Shown here piece after piece: positions 45,198 to 55,507 of a stretch of DNA of 64,000 bases (its first letter is position 1; each line of letters begins with the position of its first letter). Made by a program: the position numbers and the translations under genes. The stretch is from Ruminiclostridium cellobioparum subsp. termitidis CT1112. Its GTDB lineage: Bacteria; Bacillota; Clostridia; Acetivibrionales; DSM-1351. The DNA is taken from NCBI RefSeq assembly GCF_000350485.1, contig NZ_AORV01000070.1, positions 1 to 64,000 of the forward strand. Direction: 5' to 3'. The notes under the pieces are model-generated. The model made no database searches, was not told the DNA's origin, and saw only the letters and a list, made by a program, of their open reading frames with translations.

Positions 45198-46160
45198 TTA
45201 ATAGATACTTTCTTCGCCTAATTTTTTAACAACAGAGTTCGATACAACCAGCAATGTCATACAAATTAATGACTTAAACATACTTGCGGCAGCTGCAAAA
45301 CTGAACTTATTATCGCTCAAGGCTGTCCTGAAAATATAAGTATCTATAATATCGCCCTTGTCATATACCATTGGATTATAAAAATTGTAAACCTGATCAA
45401 AACCCCATGTCAGAACCTGACCCAGCATAAGAATAAACATAATGACAATGATATTCCTTATTCCGGGTAATGTGACATACCATATCTGCTGCCACCGGCT
45501 TGCTCCGTCTATATCTGTTGCCTCGTAAAGCTCAGCGTCTATACTCGCCATAGCTGCAACGTAAATTATTGAAGAAAATCCTGCCTCTTTCCAGACATCA
45601 GACCATATAAGAACTCCACGGAACATATTTGGATTTGAGATGATATCCGGTGTATTTATACCCATACCTGTACATATAGCATTAATAATGCCGCTCTCGG
45701 GACTTAATAAGGTCATGAATATGGATGCTACTATTACCCATGATAGAAAATGAGGTAAGTATACTATGGTTTGAATTGTTTTTCTAACCTTTATATGCCG
45801 TATTTCATTTAATAATAAAGCCACTACAATAGAAATAGGAAATTCAATTACTATTCTGTAAACAGCAATTATTGCGGTGTTCCAAAATGCCCTCCAAAAA
45901 TCTTCATCCTGCCATAATTCCTTAAAATGTGTTAACCCGACAAACGTACTTCCAAATACGCCCTTACTCATGCTATAATCCTGGAATGAAATGACTATTC
46001 CATACATCGGGACATAACAAAAAATTATATACCAGATTAATACTGGAATTAGCATTAGATATAAATATTTATGATATAAAATCAATTTTAGTTTCTTCTC
46101 TAACGTGAAACGTCGGCCAATTGATTTATAGCATTCGGTGCCGGTCTGCTGCGAGCTCAT
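45198..46160 (-). CDS. Sugar ABC importer permease, LplB type
   Basis: 320 residues, six membrane helices after a 35-residue cytoplasmic lead. The LplB signature includes PVLIWYIIFCYVPMYGIVISF and FVGLTHFKELW, and the EAA loop reads ELYEATDIDGASRWQQIW. Starts at ATG behind AAGGGGAG. First gene of the importer group, 247 bases after the kinase gene, in the same direction. Confidence 0.95.
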   Translation of the reverse strand: MSSQQTGTECYKSIGRRFTLEKKLKLILYHKYLYLMLIPVLIWYIIFCYVPMYGIVISFQDYSMSKGVFGSTFVGLTHFKELWQDEDFWRAFWNTAIIAVYRIVIEFPISIVVALLLNEIRHIKVRKTIQTIVYLPHFLSWVIVASIFMTLLSPESGIINAICTGMGINTPDIISNPNMFRGVLIWSDVWKEAGFSSIIYVAAMASIDAELYEATDIDGASRWQQIWYVTLPGIRNIIVIMFILMLGQVLTWGFDQVYNFYNPMVYDKGDIIDTYIFRTALSDNKFSFAAAASMFKSLICMTLLVVSNSVVKKLGEESIY

Positions 46161-46305
46161 CTTGTTCTCCCCTTATGTTTATATTGTATCTTACGATTGT
46201 ATGTGTATATTATAGCTAAGTATACATAATAAAAACACGAATGAAATTTAGCATTTATTCAGATTTCTTAACAGGATTAATATCCGAATTATTCAAAAAA
46301 GGGCA

Positions 46306-46345
46306 AAACAAAACCCCCAAACCTTTTATTAGGGTCGAGGGCAAT
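46306..46345 (-). terminator. Weak terminator after the sensor kinase gene
   Basis: On the minus strand CCCTcgACC pairs imperfectly with GGTttGGGG and is followed by TTTTGTTTTG. It would separate the two-component genes from the importer operon. Confidence 0.5.
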
Positions 46346-46407
46346 TAATTTCTATTTTTGCCTCAAAAAACATATTGTAAATTTAACTGATTGGAATGAT
46401 TTATTTA

Positions 46408-49131
46408 TCAATCGGTCAAAACAGGAATGGTGGCAGTTACTTCTGTACCCTCACCTTCTTGACTTTCAATATCCAGGCCATATTCATTTCCAAAATGGAG
46501 CTTTATTCTTTCGTTTACATTAATTAACCCTATGCTTTTACTTTGGCTCTTTCCATTTAGCTGTTCTTTTATATCATTGAGCTTATTGGTATTAATACCC
46601 AATCCATTATCCTTGATTTTGAACACAATCATATTATCATATTTAATCGCATCAACTCTAATTTCACCTTTACCAGCTTTTAATTCCAAACCGTGGTATA
46701 TGGCATTTTCAACTAACGGCTGCAGGATAAGCTTAAGTATTTTAAATTTCATCAGATCATCGCTTATATTATATATAACATCAAACTTATTAGAAAATCT
46801 CATTTGCTGGATATCAATATAAGTCTTTACATGATCAATTTCATCTTTTACGCAAACAAGTTTTTCTTCTCTGGTAATACCTGTCTTAAAAAGTGCAATA
46901 AGTAACTTGATCATTTTTTCAGCTCTTGGATCACCATCATATACCATGTACTGTGCGGTTTTTAGCGTATTATACAAGAAGTGCGGGTTAATCTGCGCTT
47001 GAAGAAGATTTAACTCATACTCCCTGGCCTTTATCTCTGCGTCCTTAAGCCTAACCTCTGAAATATACTTTTCATCTATCATTCTATTTAATTGATCCAA
47101 CATCTCATTAAAGCTATCCCCCAGAACTCCAATCTCATCTACAGTACTGCTTTTAAATCGGGCATTTAAATCCCCTGCCTTGATTTTTAATATAGTTTTC
47201 AGCAATTTTGTAAAATTTCTTGATAACATAACTGAAAAGCCATAAGAGAATATAAGGCTTAAGAAAATCAGTATTGCAAGTATTGTAATGCTGGTATACA
47301 GTATTGATCTTCCTTCATCAAAATTTTTAAGTATATATATAAGCTTAAAACTGTTCAAATTAAAATCTTTTACAATCATGATGTAGCTGTTTCCATCAGA
47401 TTTAAAGGATACCCTTTCTTTACCTTTGTCCTGAGATAATCCAATACCTAACTGTATAATATCCTCTGTTCGGGGAATAATGTCATCCTTTCCAATTGTA
47501 TTCTGCCCATTTTCATCAGTCAGGTATACCCATACATTACTGTATTGAGAGAAGTTATCCAGCATTTGCTTTATTTCGGAGGATTCAAAATCCATAAACA
47601 TATAGCCCAAAAGTTTTCCCGCTTCCACATCCTGGCCATTTCCTCTAATACTCATTCCAATCCTTACAAAACTATTATTCAAACTTGTATCTGTATAGTA
47701 CTTCCATAAAGATCTTCCATAATTGTTATTCAGATATTCAAAATCCTTTTTCTCAATAGTATTTAATGTAAGAGACTTGTTATATATTGACGAACACATA
47801 ATATTAAAAGATTTGTCTAATATAGAAACATTTGATATTTTATTTCCTGCAAAATTGTTAGACAATAGGAAATCATTCAGTACATACTGAAGGCTGCTCT
47901 TTGTTTCAGAGTTGTTCATTTCATCCATGTATGTCTGTACCTTATTATTATACACTGCAATTTCCGCTCCCTTTTTATAATAATTACTGAAGATAAAATC
48001 AATATGCTGATATAAAATTTTGGCTCCATATTCAAAGACTGAACCTAATCTGTTCTCAATAATGTTATTGGAATTTATATAAGCCCCTGTTGTAAACCAT
48101 ACAACAGGAATAGTAACAATAACCGTGTATAATATTAAAATAGTCGATTTGAAACCAAATTTTCTCTTTTTTAAATTAATCGGTTTATTTTCAATAACAT
48201 GCTCATTTAAGTTCCCTATTTCTCTTTCCATCTTGCTGATTGGCTTAACCAAAAGTTTGCTTATCCACAATAATAATATTAAGGATAGAAAAATATACAA
48301 TAATCCATATTTTATAATAGATAAAAAATAAAGATTTAATAAATTTTGTATCTTGTCAAATTTATAAGAATTATAAATGGTCCAACCATTAAAATTCAAC
48401 TTATTCTTAAAGGTATACTGATTGTCCTCTAATATTTCCGAGTTATCCTGATTTATAACCGTGGCATAATTTCCTGCTCCATCGGCAAGATTGATTGTTC
48501 CTCCGGCAAACTGCAGGTCTTCTGTAAGTTTCTTACTTAATACAGCTATAACTATTGCTTCAACTTGCATATTTTCGGGATTAATAACAGGGTTAATAAC
48601 AGAAATTCTATCATAAATGTTTCTGGAATACCTATTAAGATAAACTTGATTTGTATTGCCGCTTACTTTTACATAGTCCTGAACTTTTTTGATAAATTCA
48701 GGAGCTTTGTATTCGCTGAAATCTTTACCTACCACATTTCCAATGTTTATAAATATATCGTTATTATTGTTTACCAGCACTAACGCATCAATTTTATCAT
48801 TTAACGAAATTAACCTTTTTAAATATGTTTCATAGTCATTCTGTGCCTTAAATAAATTATAATCGCTGGTATATTTGCTGCTTACAAGAATATCGAATGC
48901 GTCGCTATTCATTGCCGAATTGAAAGTCATGGCAATTTCACCCATATACATATTTGTTCTTTCTACTGCAGCGCTTGTTGTAATTTTATTAACATAATCA
49001 AATTGATTTTTAGTAAGCTTATGGCTTACAAAATAACCTGATGCAATTGTAAGAAGTACAGCCAGCATTGACAGAATAGTTCCATAAATTACAGTTTTGC
49101 CCCGAAGAGTATGCTTAAAGCTTATTTTCAT
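46408..49131 (-). CDS. YesM-like sensor histidine kinase with two extracellular sensor segments
   Basis: 907 residues from ATG 49131 (AAGGAAGG about 12 bases upstream); the frame is open to 49185 from a TTG without Shine-Dalgarno and overlaps the regulator gene. Four membrane helices are seen: near the start, about 265-295, about 330-355 and about 620-645. They enclose two extracellular Cache-like segments. The cytoplasmic part has a HAMP linker (ILKIKAGDLNARF), the His kinase box LLQAQINPHFLYNTL with the phospho-His, and the ATPase motifs LVENAIYHG and IKDNGLGIN. YesM kinases usually have a single sensor between two helices, so this one looks like a tandem or fused receptor. It should phosphorylate the YesN-like regulator encoded just upstream. 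Confidence 0.9.
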   Translation of the reverse strand: MKISFKHTLRGKTVIYGTILSMLAVLLTIASGYFVSHKLTKNQFDYVNKITTSAAVERTNMYMGEIAMTFNSAMNSDAFDILVSSKYTSDYNLFKAQNDYETYLKRLISLNDKIDALVLVNNNNDIFINIGNVVGKDFSEYKAPEFIKKVQDYVKVSGNTNQVYLNRYSRNIYDRISVINPVINPENMQVEAIVIAVLSKKLTEDLQFAGGTINLADGAGNYATVINQDNSEILEDNQYTFKNKLNFNGWTIYNSYKFDKIQNLLNLYFLSIIKYGLLYIFLSLILLLWISKLLVKPISKMEREIGNLNEHVIENKPINLKKRKFGFKSTILILYTVIVTIPVVWFTTGAYINSNNIIENRLGSVFEYGAKILYQHIDFIFSNYYKKGAEIAVYNNKVQTYMDEMNNSETKSSLQYVLNDFLLSNNFAGNKISNVSILDKSFNIMCSSIYNKSLTLNTIEKKDFEYLNNNYGRSLWKYYTDTSLNNSFVRIGMSIRGNGQDVEAGKLLGYMFMDFESSEIKQMLDNFSQYSNVWVYLTDENGQNTIGKDDIIPRTEDIIQLGIGLSQDKGKERVSFKSDGNSYIMIVKDFNLNSFKLIYILKNFDEGRSILYTSITILAILIFLSLIFSYGFSVMLSRNFTKLLKTILKIKAGDLNARFKSSTVDEIGVLGDSFNEMLDQLNRMIDEKYISEVRLKDAEIKAREYELNLLQAQINPHFLYNTLKTAQYMVYDGDPRAEKMIKLLIALFKTGITREEKLVCVKDEIDHVKTYIDIQQMRFSNKFDVIYNISDDLMKFKILKLILQPLVENAIYHGLELKAGKGEIRVDAIKYDNMIVFKIKDNGLGINTNKLNDIKEQLNGKSQSKSIGLINVNERIKLHFGNEYGLDIESQEGEGTEVTATIPVLTD

Positions 49132-49156
49132 AATTGGACGCAACCTTCCTTGGAAA

Positions 49157-50767
49157 TCAGCATTTGAATTTTTCTCTGTATTCAACAGGTGTCAGATTAG
49201 TAGTATTTTTAAATAGTTCACTAAAATACCTCGGGTTTTCATAACCTACCGCAAACGCAACTTCATAAACCTTATTATTAATATCCATCAACATTTTTTT
49301 CGCTTCATCAATCCTAATATCTGTAAGCACACTTTTAAAGGTCTTTCCCATATCCTGGCTGAACAGTCTGGAAAGATGGACAGGATGGACATTTACATGT
49401 TTTGCAACACTTTCCAGGTTAATGGATTTGGCATAGTTCTCTTGAATAAATCTAACAGCCTCTTCTATAATTTTTTTATTAATCGGAGAGTTTTCCCTGT
49501 TCAGCAGAACAATTACTTCGGCAAGGAATGCCTTAATCTGCCCAAAAACAGATGCTATAGTTTCACAATAGCCAATTTCTCTTATCTGGTAACTAAACTT
49601 TGTAAAAAACTCATGGCTGCTGTTTCCTCTCATTCTCCCCACATCACTGGAAACTGTTAATATAATCTTAATACTCAAGGTAATAATTTGGTTAATATCT
49701 GTAAAACATTTTTTTACCAATTCTTCCTCCAGCTCGTCGAAATATTGTATAACACTGTTTGAGTTTTCATCTTGTATTAATCCTTGAGTTTTCCTTATAA
49801 TATTATTCTCTTCACCGAAAGTCATTACAGGTTCATTTCTGTCTTTAAAATCGGTAATGAATAAGATTTTATTTCCGCCAAGATATGTTCTATGTTTAAA
49901 CGCCTTAAGTATATTATTATAAACTTGTCCAATGCTAAGAAATTCATTTATAGATCCACTGCATACAAAAGTCACTGTTAGTTCTTTACCGTGAATAACT
50001 TCCGAAATGGACATCTCAATTGTAAGTTCTTCAAATAATGCTTCTACATTTTGTTTGAAAACCGCCTCAGGTTGATTCCATATTATACATATCATATCAT
50101 CAAGTTCAATGATATAACCCATTTTTTTCAATTCAACATTTTTAACCAAAAATGTCCTTATTGTTTTAATAATACTTTTTACCTTTCCAGCACTATATGT
50201 TTGAACTATACTATTGTATTCATCCAGCCTTATAACTGATATGAGAATTTTATCAGCAGGTATGTCTATATAAACCAATTTTCCCCGCTCCAAAATAGTA
50301 TTTATATCAAAATCTTTATTACTGATTATATCTTTCAAAAACGCTTCTCTATAACCCCACAGGCTTTCATCGTTTTTTCCTATCAGGTTTTCTTGTGATA
50401 ACACTTTTGAAAGTTTAACAAAGTACTTTTCAATGCTTTCCTCATCATCAGATTTTAAAAGATATCCATATACACCGCAGTCAATCCCTTTTCTGGCATA
50501 CTCGAACTCATTGAATGCACTGAGGAGAATGGTTTTTATCCTTGGAAATCTGCTTTTCACTTCCATTGCCAGTTCCAACCCATTTATATGCGGCATACGT
50601 ATATCCGTCAAGATAACGTCAACTTCTACTTGTTCCAAAAGTTTTAGAGCTTCAAATCCATCTTCTACTACCCCAATTATCTCAAATCCTATTGAATTCC
50701 AATCAATAATTGATGGTAGTACTTTTCTGAATATTTCTTCATCCTCTGCTATAAGAAGTTTATACAT
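49157..50767 (-). CDS. YesN-like response regulator with AraC-type DNA-binding domain
   Basis: 536 residues, ATG six bases after GGGAGG. Receiver domain (1-120): acidic pocket AEDEE, phospho-Asp in ILTDIRMPHING, Ser/Thr in LLSAFNEFEYA and the Lys in YLLKSDD. A long middle region of unknown structure follows. The C-terminus has two HTH motifs of the AraC family (LESVAKHVNVHPVHLSRLFS and VYEVAFAVGYENPRYFSELF). It probably activates the importer/GH2 operon downstream in response to an oligosaccharide sensed by its partner kinase. Confidence 0.94.
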   Translation of the reverse strand: MYKLLIAEDEEIFRKVLPSIIDWNSIGFEIIGVVEDGFEALKLLEQVEVDVILTDIRMPHINGLELAMEVKSRFPRIKTILLSAFNEFEYARKGIDCGVYGYLLKSDDEESIEKYFVKLSKVLSQENLIGKNDESLWGYREAFLKDIISNKDFDINTILERGKLVYIDIPADKILISVIRLDEYNSIVQTYSAGKVKSIIKTIRTFLVKNVELKKMGYIIELDDMICIIWNQPEAVFKQNVEALFEELTIEMSISEVIHGKELTVTFVCSGSINEFLSIGQVYNNILKAFKHRTYLGGNKILFITDFKDRNEPVMTFGEENNIIRKTQGLIQDENSNSVIQYFDELEEELVKKCFTDINQIITLSIKIILTVSSDVGRMRGNSSHEFFTKFSYQIREIGYCETIASVFGQIKAFLAEVIVLLNRENSPINKKIIEEAVRFIQENYAKSINLESVAKHVNVHPVHLSRLFSQDMGKTFKSVLTDIRIDEAKKMLMDINNKVYEVAFAVGYENPRYFSELFKNTTNLTPVEYREKFKC

Positions 50768-51055
50768 ACCAGGCCTCCCTTAATATACTCTTGTTTTCTT
50801 GAATACCATTACCTCTGATAGTTGTACAAATAACTGGTAATTTTATGGATCTGAGCAAATAAAATAAACAGTGTTAGTTTTCCCTAGTCCTGTTTCTTAA
50901 AGATGTTAGAAGTCCATCCAACTGAGTCTTAATAAAAAAAATTTTTAATTTTGTTATAATTATTATATCAAGTTATTACGACAAATTTAAGATAAAAGCA
51001 ATAAACTTTCTGTTAGATCATGAATGACTCGAACCAATGTATGATGCCATAAAGA

Positions 51056-51190
51056 GAATCTGGTGACCGAACCGTTGATTTATGCAGACGAAACCGTCCT
51101 TCAGGTATTAAAAGAACCTGGTCGGAAAGCAACTACAGAATCATGAATGTGGGTCTACACTTCCGGTCAAAGTCCGACTCCGGCCGTTTT
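51056..51190 (+). mobile_element. Fragment of IS66 transposase
   Basis: One frame reads YADETVLQVLKEPGRKATTES, then TGA replaces a sense codon and MWVYTSG follows, matching the ADETxxQVL...SYMWxYxxG region of IS66 TnpC. Only about 45 codons remain. It lies before the terminal repeat of a second IS66 copy. Confidence 0.7.
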
Positions 51191-51394
51191 GTTTACATAG
51201 CTACCTCCAACATAATTAAATTTCTCCTTATGGTGCGAGCAAAATAATGTCGGGATTAAGGTAAGTGGTAAACCATGAGTACCTCGACTGACGGCATCAG
51301 CCATGTGATAATTACTCCTGAATAGTTTTAGCTTCAACTTTAAAAACTCTTATGAGTTTTTGAGTAAACTTGTTAATTTCAAGGAGAATTCATT

Positions 51395-51751
51395 ATGGAT
51401 GCACAAAAATTAACGCATGAGTACCGCCTTTCTCAGTGGGCTCCCATTATCCATGCATGTCGCAATAGTGGTATGACTGTAAAAGCATGGTGTCAGGAAA
51501 ACAGCATTAATGAAAAACAATTCTTTTACTGGCAACGTAGGGTTCGTGAAGAAATAAGTTCATTGTCTTCTGAATTACCAGTAGCAATGCAGAATACAGC
51601 TTTCGTTCCACTTAAAGTGTCAGACAACAGAACTGATAAATATTTTAGTCCTGTTATGGTTCTCAGTATTGGTAACTCCCGCCTTGAGCTTTCAAATCAG
51701 ACATCACCTGAGTTGCTTGCCAGTATATTAAAGGTACTAGGACATGTTTAA
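51395..51751 (+). CDS. IS66 family accessory protein TnpA
   Basis: 118 residues, ATG eight bases after AAGGAG. The N-terminal half (RLSQWAPIIHACRNSGMTVK, then WCQENSINEKQFFYWQRRVRE) is the helix-turn-helix region of IS66 TnpA, and the C-terminal half has the usual IGNSRLELSNQTSPELLASILKVL, given here in part. Apparently intact although the rest of the element is damaged. Its stop overlaps the tnpB start (ATGTTTAA), the normal translational coupling of IS66 genes. Confidence 0.9.
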   Translation: MDAQKLTHEYRLSQWAPIIHACRNSGMTVKAWCQENSINEKQFFYWQRRVREEISSLSSELPVAMQNTAFVPLKVSDNRTDKYFSPVMVLSIGNSRLELSNQTSPELLASILKVLGHV

Positions 51752-52079
51752 TGGGGCTGGTGTCTTTGATCAAATATATATCTCCTGCGGATATACCGAC
51801 CTGCGTTGCGGAATTGATGGTCTTGCAGCTATTGTACAAAATGAATTTAAGCTTAATCCGTTTCAAAACACGATTTTTCTTATCTGCGGAAGAAAAACGA
51901 ATCGCATCAAAGCCATTTTGTGGGAAGGAGACGGTTTTGTTCTTTTGTATAAACGTCTGGAAAGAGGTCGGTTTCAATGGCCGCGTAGTGAAAAGGAAGC
52001 GCGATTGTTAAGGCAAATCGGCCAAATGATCTGCTTCGTAACAGTATCGTCACCCCTTCTTTGGAGGCCGCCATCCTAA
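51744..52079 (+). pseudogene. IS66 TnpB, 3' truncated
   Basis: The first 85 or so residues are typical TnpB (IYISCGYTDLRCGIDGLAAI, KTNRIKAILWEGDGFVLLYK, GRFQWPRSEKEARLL). The remainder is out of frame: the DNA has jumped to tnpC, which in another frame reads NDLLRNSIVTPSLEAAILNS. A deletion of the end of tnpB and the first half of tnpC explains this. Confidence 0.85.
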
Positions 52080-52425
52080 ACTCGAAGTACATTAATGCAC
52101 TTCCATTAAACAGAATTGAACAGGAATTTGCCAGAAACGATGTAATGATTTCAAGACAGGTAATGGCAAACTGGACTATCCTTTGTGGAGAGAGGTATTT
52201 ATCACTTTTATATGACCGTCTGCACCAGGAACTATATAAATGCAAGGTATCACAAACGGATGAAACCCCTGTGATTGGTAACCAAAGATGGCAGACCAAC
52301 AGGATCAAAAAGTTACATGTGGGTATACCGCACAGGAAAGATGTATGATGCTCCTCCAATTATTCTTTATGACTACCAGCGAACCAGAAACAGCAGCCAT
52401 CCAAAGGAAAGCCTAGAAAAGCATG
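52028..52425 (+). pseudogene. IS66 TnpC middle fragment
   Basis: Reads SIVTPSLEAAILNSKYINAL, then IEQEFARNDVMISRQVMANW and QTDETPV, the transposase core of IS66, changes frame near 52320 and continues YRTGKMYDAPPIILYDYQRT before passing into IS21 sequence around 52415-52425. Both N- and C-terminal parts are absent. Confidence 0.8.
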
Positions 52426-53501
52426 GGTTTTCATTATGGCATTGAGCTATTCAAGGTACATATATGTAAGCATTGTATTTGACCAATCTGTAAAATCGTT
52501 TATCCAATCGCATGTTGATGCATTTCAGTTCTTTGGCGGAGTTCCGGAAACGGTAAAAATTGATAATCTTAAGGCCGCTGTAGTTAAGGCTGATTCCTAT
52601 GAGCCAGTTTTACAAAGGACATATGCAGCATTTGCAGCACATTATGTTTTTTTTGCTCAGCCCTGCAGGGTTTATACCCCAACAGACAAAGGTAAGGTTG
52701 AATCAAATGTGAAATATGTGAAAGACAATTGTTTTAAAGGCAGAGAGTTTTCAGATATTGAAGAAGCACGTAAATTTCTCTTTTTCTGGCTCTCTGAAAC
52801 TGCAAACAAACGTATGCATGGAACTATTAAAAAGTTCCGGAAGAGCTGTTTGAAATGGTGGAAAAGCCTAAACTTCTGAAACTCCCGCAAGAAGACTTTA
52901 TCTTTTCAAAAACAGCACATGGAACTGTGCTTCCAAACTGCCATGTTGCATATGGTGGTAATTTCTATTCAGCACCGTATGCGTATATCGGTTGTGAAGT
53001 CGACATCATTGAAATCAACAATTTGTTAAAATTTTTCTACAAAAATGAAGAGATCGCCCTCCATAATTTGTGCAAAGATTCCAAAGGCGACCACATCACA
53101 AATACTGAACATTACCCTGATTCCAAGAATATTACAGTCCAAGAGATATTGTCAAGGCAGAAGGTCGATATGAAAGAAATCGGATCATATGCTTTGAATT
53201 TCTTTTATGCTTTTGCCGTAAAGGTTTAGTCGGCAAATATCTATATCATAATATATCCAGGGTTCTTGCATTGAGAAAGAATTACGATAATACAACGATT
53301 GACCAAGCATGTCGCAGAGCACTGTACTACAATTCGATTAACTATGGAACTGTTAAAAAAATCTATGAACGCGGACTAATCCTGCTTCCTGTCGATGATG
53401 ACAGTTCAAGCAGTAATGAAGTCATTGAAGAAACTGAAATCACAAGAAATTTATCCTCCTATGATCAGATGACAGCTTTGGGAGTGATTGAAAATGAATG
53501 A
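52425..53501 (+). pseudogene. IS21-family transposase IstA, C-terminal part, frameshifted
   Basis: Three consecutive frames together give a continuous IstA C-terminal half: WVFIMALSYSRYIYVSIVFD, the core GGVPETVKIDNLKAAV with the Asp, TPTDKGKVESNVKYVKDNCF, then EEDFIF-type linker (LLKLPQEDFIFS) and the tail ALRKNYDNTTIDQACRRAL. The two frame breaks lie at an A5 run (about 52831) and a T4 run (about 53212); one extra base in each restores GTIKKVPEELFEM and AFCRKGLVGKYLYHN. The N-terminal HTH and first catalytic Asp are missing because the IS66 junction cuts them off. Confidence 0.85.
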
Positions 53502-54324
53502 TTCATTGCAAGGATAGCTTAAAAAACTTCACTTATCAGGGATTACTAAAACTGCTGACATGAGAATAGAGCAGTCAATCAAGGAAAAACTGTCTTATCA
53601 AGAGTTCCTTGAAATACTCATAAATGATGAACTTATGAACCGAACAAACAACGGGAACCATAAACGTCTTCAGCAAGCGAAATTTCCACAGCAAAAGACT
53701 ATTGAAGAGTTCAATTTCAACTATCAACCAAGCATAAACCGACAGACTATTTATCAGCTGGGGTCTTGTGATTTCGTCCGAAAAAAGGAAAACATCGCAT
53801 TTATTGGGCCACCAGGCACTGGAAAAACCCACCTTGCAATATCCATTGGCATAAAAGCTGTTATTCAAGGGTATTCTGTACTTTTTCTCACTCTAACTGA
53901 TATGCTGGAAGATCTATATATGTCCAGAGCAGACAATTCCTTTTCTCAAAAACTAAAAAAGTATACACAGTGCAATTTATTGATTATTGATGAACTTGGA
54001 CTTAAAAAGTTAAACCAGAACAGTGTTGATGACTTTTATGAAGTCATTGCAAAACGTTATGAACAGCGATCAACAGTTATTACTTCCAACAAAACTTTTG
54101 AAGAATGGGGTAAAATTCTTTTTGATCCGGTTTTAGCTACTGCAATTTTGGATAGGTTCGTCCACCACTGTAATTTTATTGTTATCAACGGTGATAGTTA
54201 CAGAATGCGTGAACGTGAAGGAATTCTCTTAAACTCAGAAAAGAGAGGACGGCCAAGAAAACTATCCCTAACAGAGGAACAAGGGGATCAGTATATCGAA
54301 CCCGAAGGAGGTGTTGGAGAATGA
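53494..54324 (+). pseudogene. IS21-family ATPase IstB with amber codon at position 8
   Basis: The natural start is ATG 53494 (NDSLQG) but codon 8 is TAG; the frame then continues LKKLHLSGITKTADMRIEQS and is open to 54324. Everything else is intact: Walker A GPPGTGKTH, Walker B NLLIIDELGLKKL, sensor ITSNKTFEEWG and DRFVHHC. Re-initiation at ATG 53560 would give 254 residues but no Shine-Dalgarno precedes it. IstB is the transposition helper of IS21. Confidence 0.85.
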
Positions 54325-54620
54325 ACCTCCCTACATATGATGAGTTGCTAGATTTCTATTACAACTTTCTTGAAGCTGAACAAGATAGAGAAATTGAAGA
54401 AAATGAAATTATTGAACTCCTTCAGGTGCTGTTGAATGGGTATCTGATTTGGCTGACAATATTATCAAGCTTTGGAAAGCCATTAACAATCAAAGTATTA
54501 AGTGGAGTTACTGGGGATGATGAGAATCTTCCGTTTATTGATCTTTACAGCGACTTTCAGCTAGATTTTTCAGATTTTAAAGCATATCAAAAATATGAAA
54601 AATTTCTGGATTGCCAGTAA
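54321..54620 (+). CDS. Small acidic protein downstream of istB, unknown
   Basis: 99 residues. The ATG overlaps the istB stop (ATGA), so it is translationally coupled and probably part of the IS21-type element. The first 40 residues are very acidic (DFYYNFLEAEQDREIEENEI) and helical; the end is FSDFKAYQKYEKFLDCQ. I do not recognise a family. It is followed by a good terminator at 54648-54690. Some istAB elements carry such a third small gene; this is a guess from position. Confidence 0.4.
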   Translation: MNLPTYDELLDFYYNFLEAEQDREIEENEIIELLQVLLNGYLIWLTILSSFGKPLTIKVLSGVTGDDENLPFIDLYSDFQLDFSDFKAYQKYEKFLDCQ

Positions 54621-54647
54621 AAAGTGACACATAGATTCGGGTTGATT

Positions 54648-54690
54648 AAAAGTGAGCAGATACCGTCCAAAACTGCTCACTTTTTTCCGC
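54648..54690 (+). terminator. Rho-independent terminator after the IS21 genes
   Basis: aaaagtgagcag pairs with ctgctcactttt over 12 bases around a 13-base loop, followed by more T. Confidence 0.85.
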
Positions 54691-54801
54691 CGAAAAATTA
54701 TTTGAATATTTACGTGAATTTTTAAGCTGCTTAATTTTCTCCGCCTTTTTTGCACATTTTTATTGACAACAACAGAGTATTTAAGATATATTTTAAATTT
54801 T

Positions 54802-54900
54802 ATGCCTGGATTACAATTCAATGAAGAGCCTGAATTTCTTGAAGAGCTTCTACCATGGAGTCCGGATGTACAAGCGTTTTGTACTAAAGCCGAAAAGTGA
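54802..54900 (+). pseudogene. C-terminal fragment of an IS66 transposase
   Basis: 32 codons ending in EFLEELLPWSPDVQAFCTKAEK. The LxxLLPWS motif is the conserved tail of IS66 TnpC and also appears in the minus-strand fragment next to it (EFLDNLLPWSEVLPEDC). No Shine-Dalgarno. Confidence 0.55.
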
Positions 54901-54965
54901 TTATTATATATCAACTTTCCGGCTTTTTCTATACACCTTTTTATTTGACGGTTACTTCATAAGTA

Positions 54966-55350
54966 TTGCGTAAATGGTAAACCATGCGTACATGTATAAA
55001 CAAAGCCGCCAATTTAGGCGGCTAAATTATTGTGTTTTTAACTTCCGACAGTCCTCTGGAAGTACTTCAGACCAAGGAAGAAGATTATCTAAGAACTCAA
55101 GGTTGGTATCATCCATGTGCCTTGGAATCTCTGTCAAAAGAAGGTCAAAGTACTTGTATGGTTTCAGATTATTAGCCTTAGCTGTTTCAGCCAGACTGTA
55201 AATTATGGCGCTGGCTTTTGCTCCTTCAATTGTATCGATCAGGTGCCAATTGTTCTTTCCAATACAAAATCCGCGAATTGCGGATTCGCAAGCATTGTTA
55301 TCCAAAAAAATCTTCCTTATCATTTCACTATTTACATTACTTTTGAACAT
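54966..55350 (-). mobile_element. Right end of a minus-strand IS66-family element
   Basis: The end sequence gtaaatggtaaaccatgcgtac at about 54966 resembles the IS66 left end at 51259. On the minus strand 55027-55350 encodes the TnpC tail: IRKIFLDNNACESAIRGFCI, NWHLIDTIEGAKASAIIYSL and FLDNLLPWSEVLPEDC. Upstream (to about 55500) the frame is lost. A small stem-loop GCCGCC/GGCGGC with TTTG at 55000-55022 may end its transcript. Confidence 0.75.
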
Positions 55351-55507
55351 GTCAGGCGTATAGCCGGTGAAATATACACTGACATTTTTTTATCCGAAAA
55401 TATCCAATAGATGCGCTTTTCCTTGTCAGGAGTAAATGCCAGGCACAAGTATATTTTTTTGCGCCCAGTATCCTGAAGGATCTACAGTTTTTCTTTCACC
55501 TCCTTAA

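Larger units (their letters stand above)
51259..52425 (+). mobile_element. Left part of an IS66-family element, internally deleted
   Basis: The left end is marked by gtaagtggtaaaccatgagtac at about 51259. It contains tnpA, a truncated tnpB joined to the middle of tnpC, and is broken off at about 52425 by IS21-family sequence. The matching right end was not found in the same orientation. Confidence 0.7.

Noticed and set aside
51907-52359. Minus-strand frame of 150 codons opposite the IS66 genes
   Set aside because: Antisense of tnpB/tnpC with no protein-like features.
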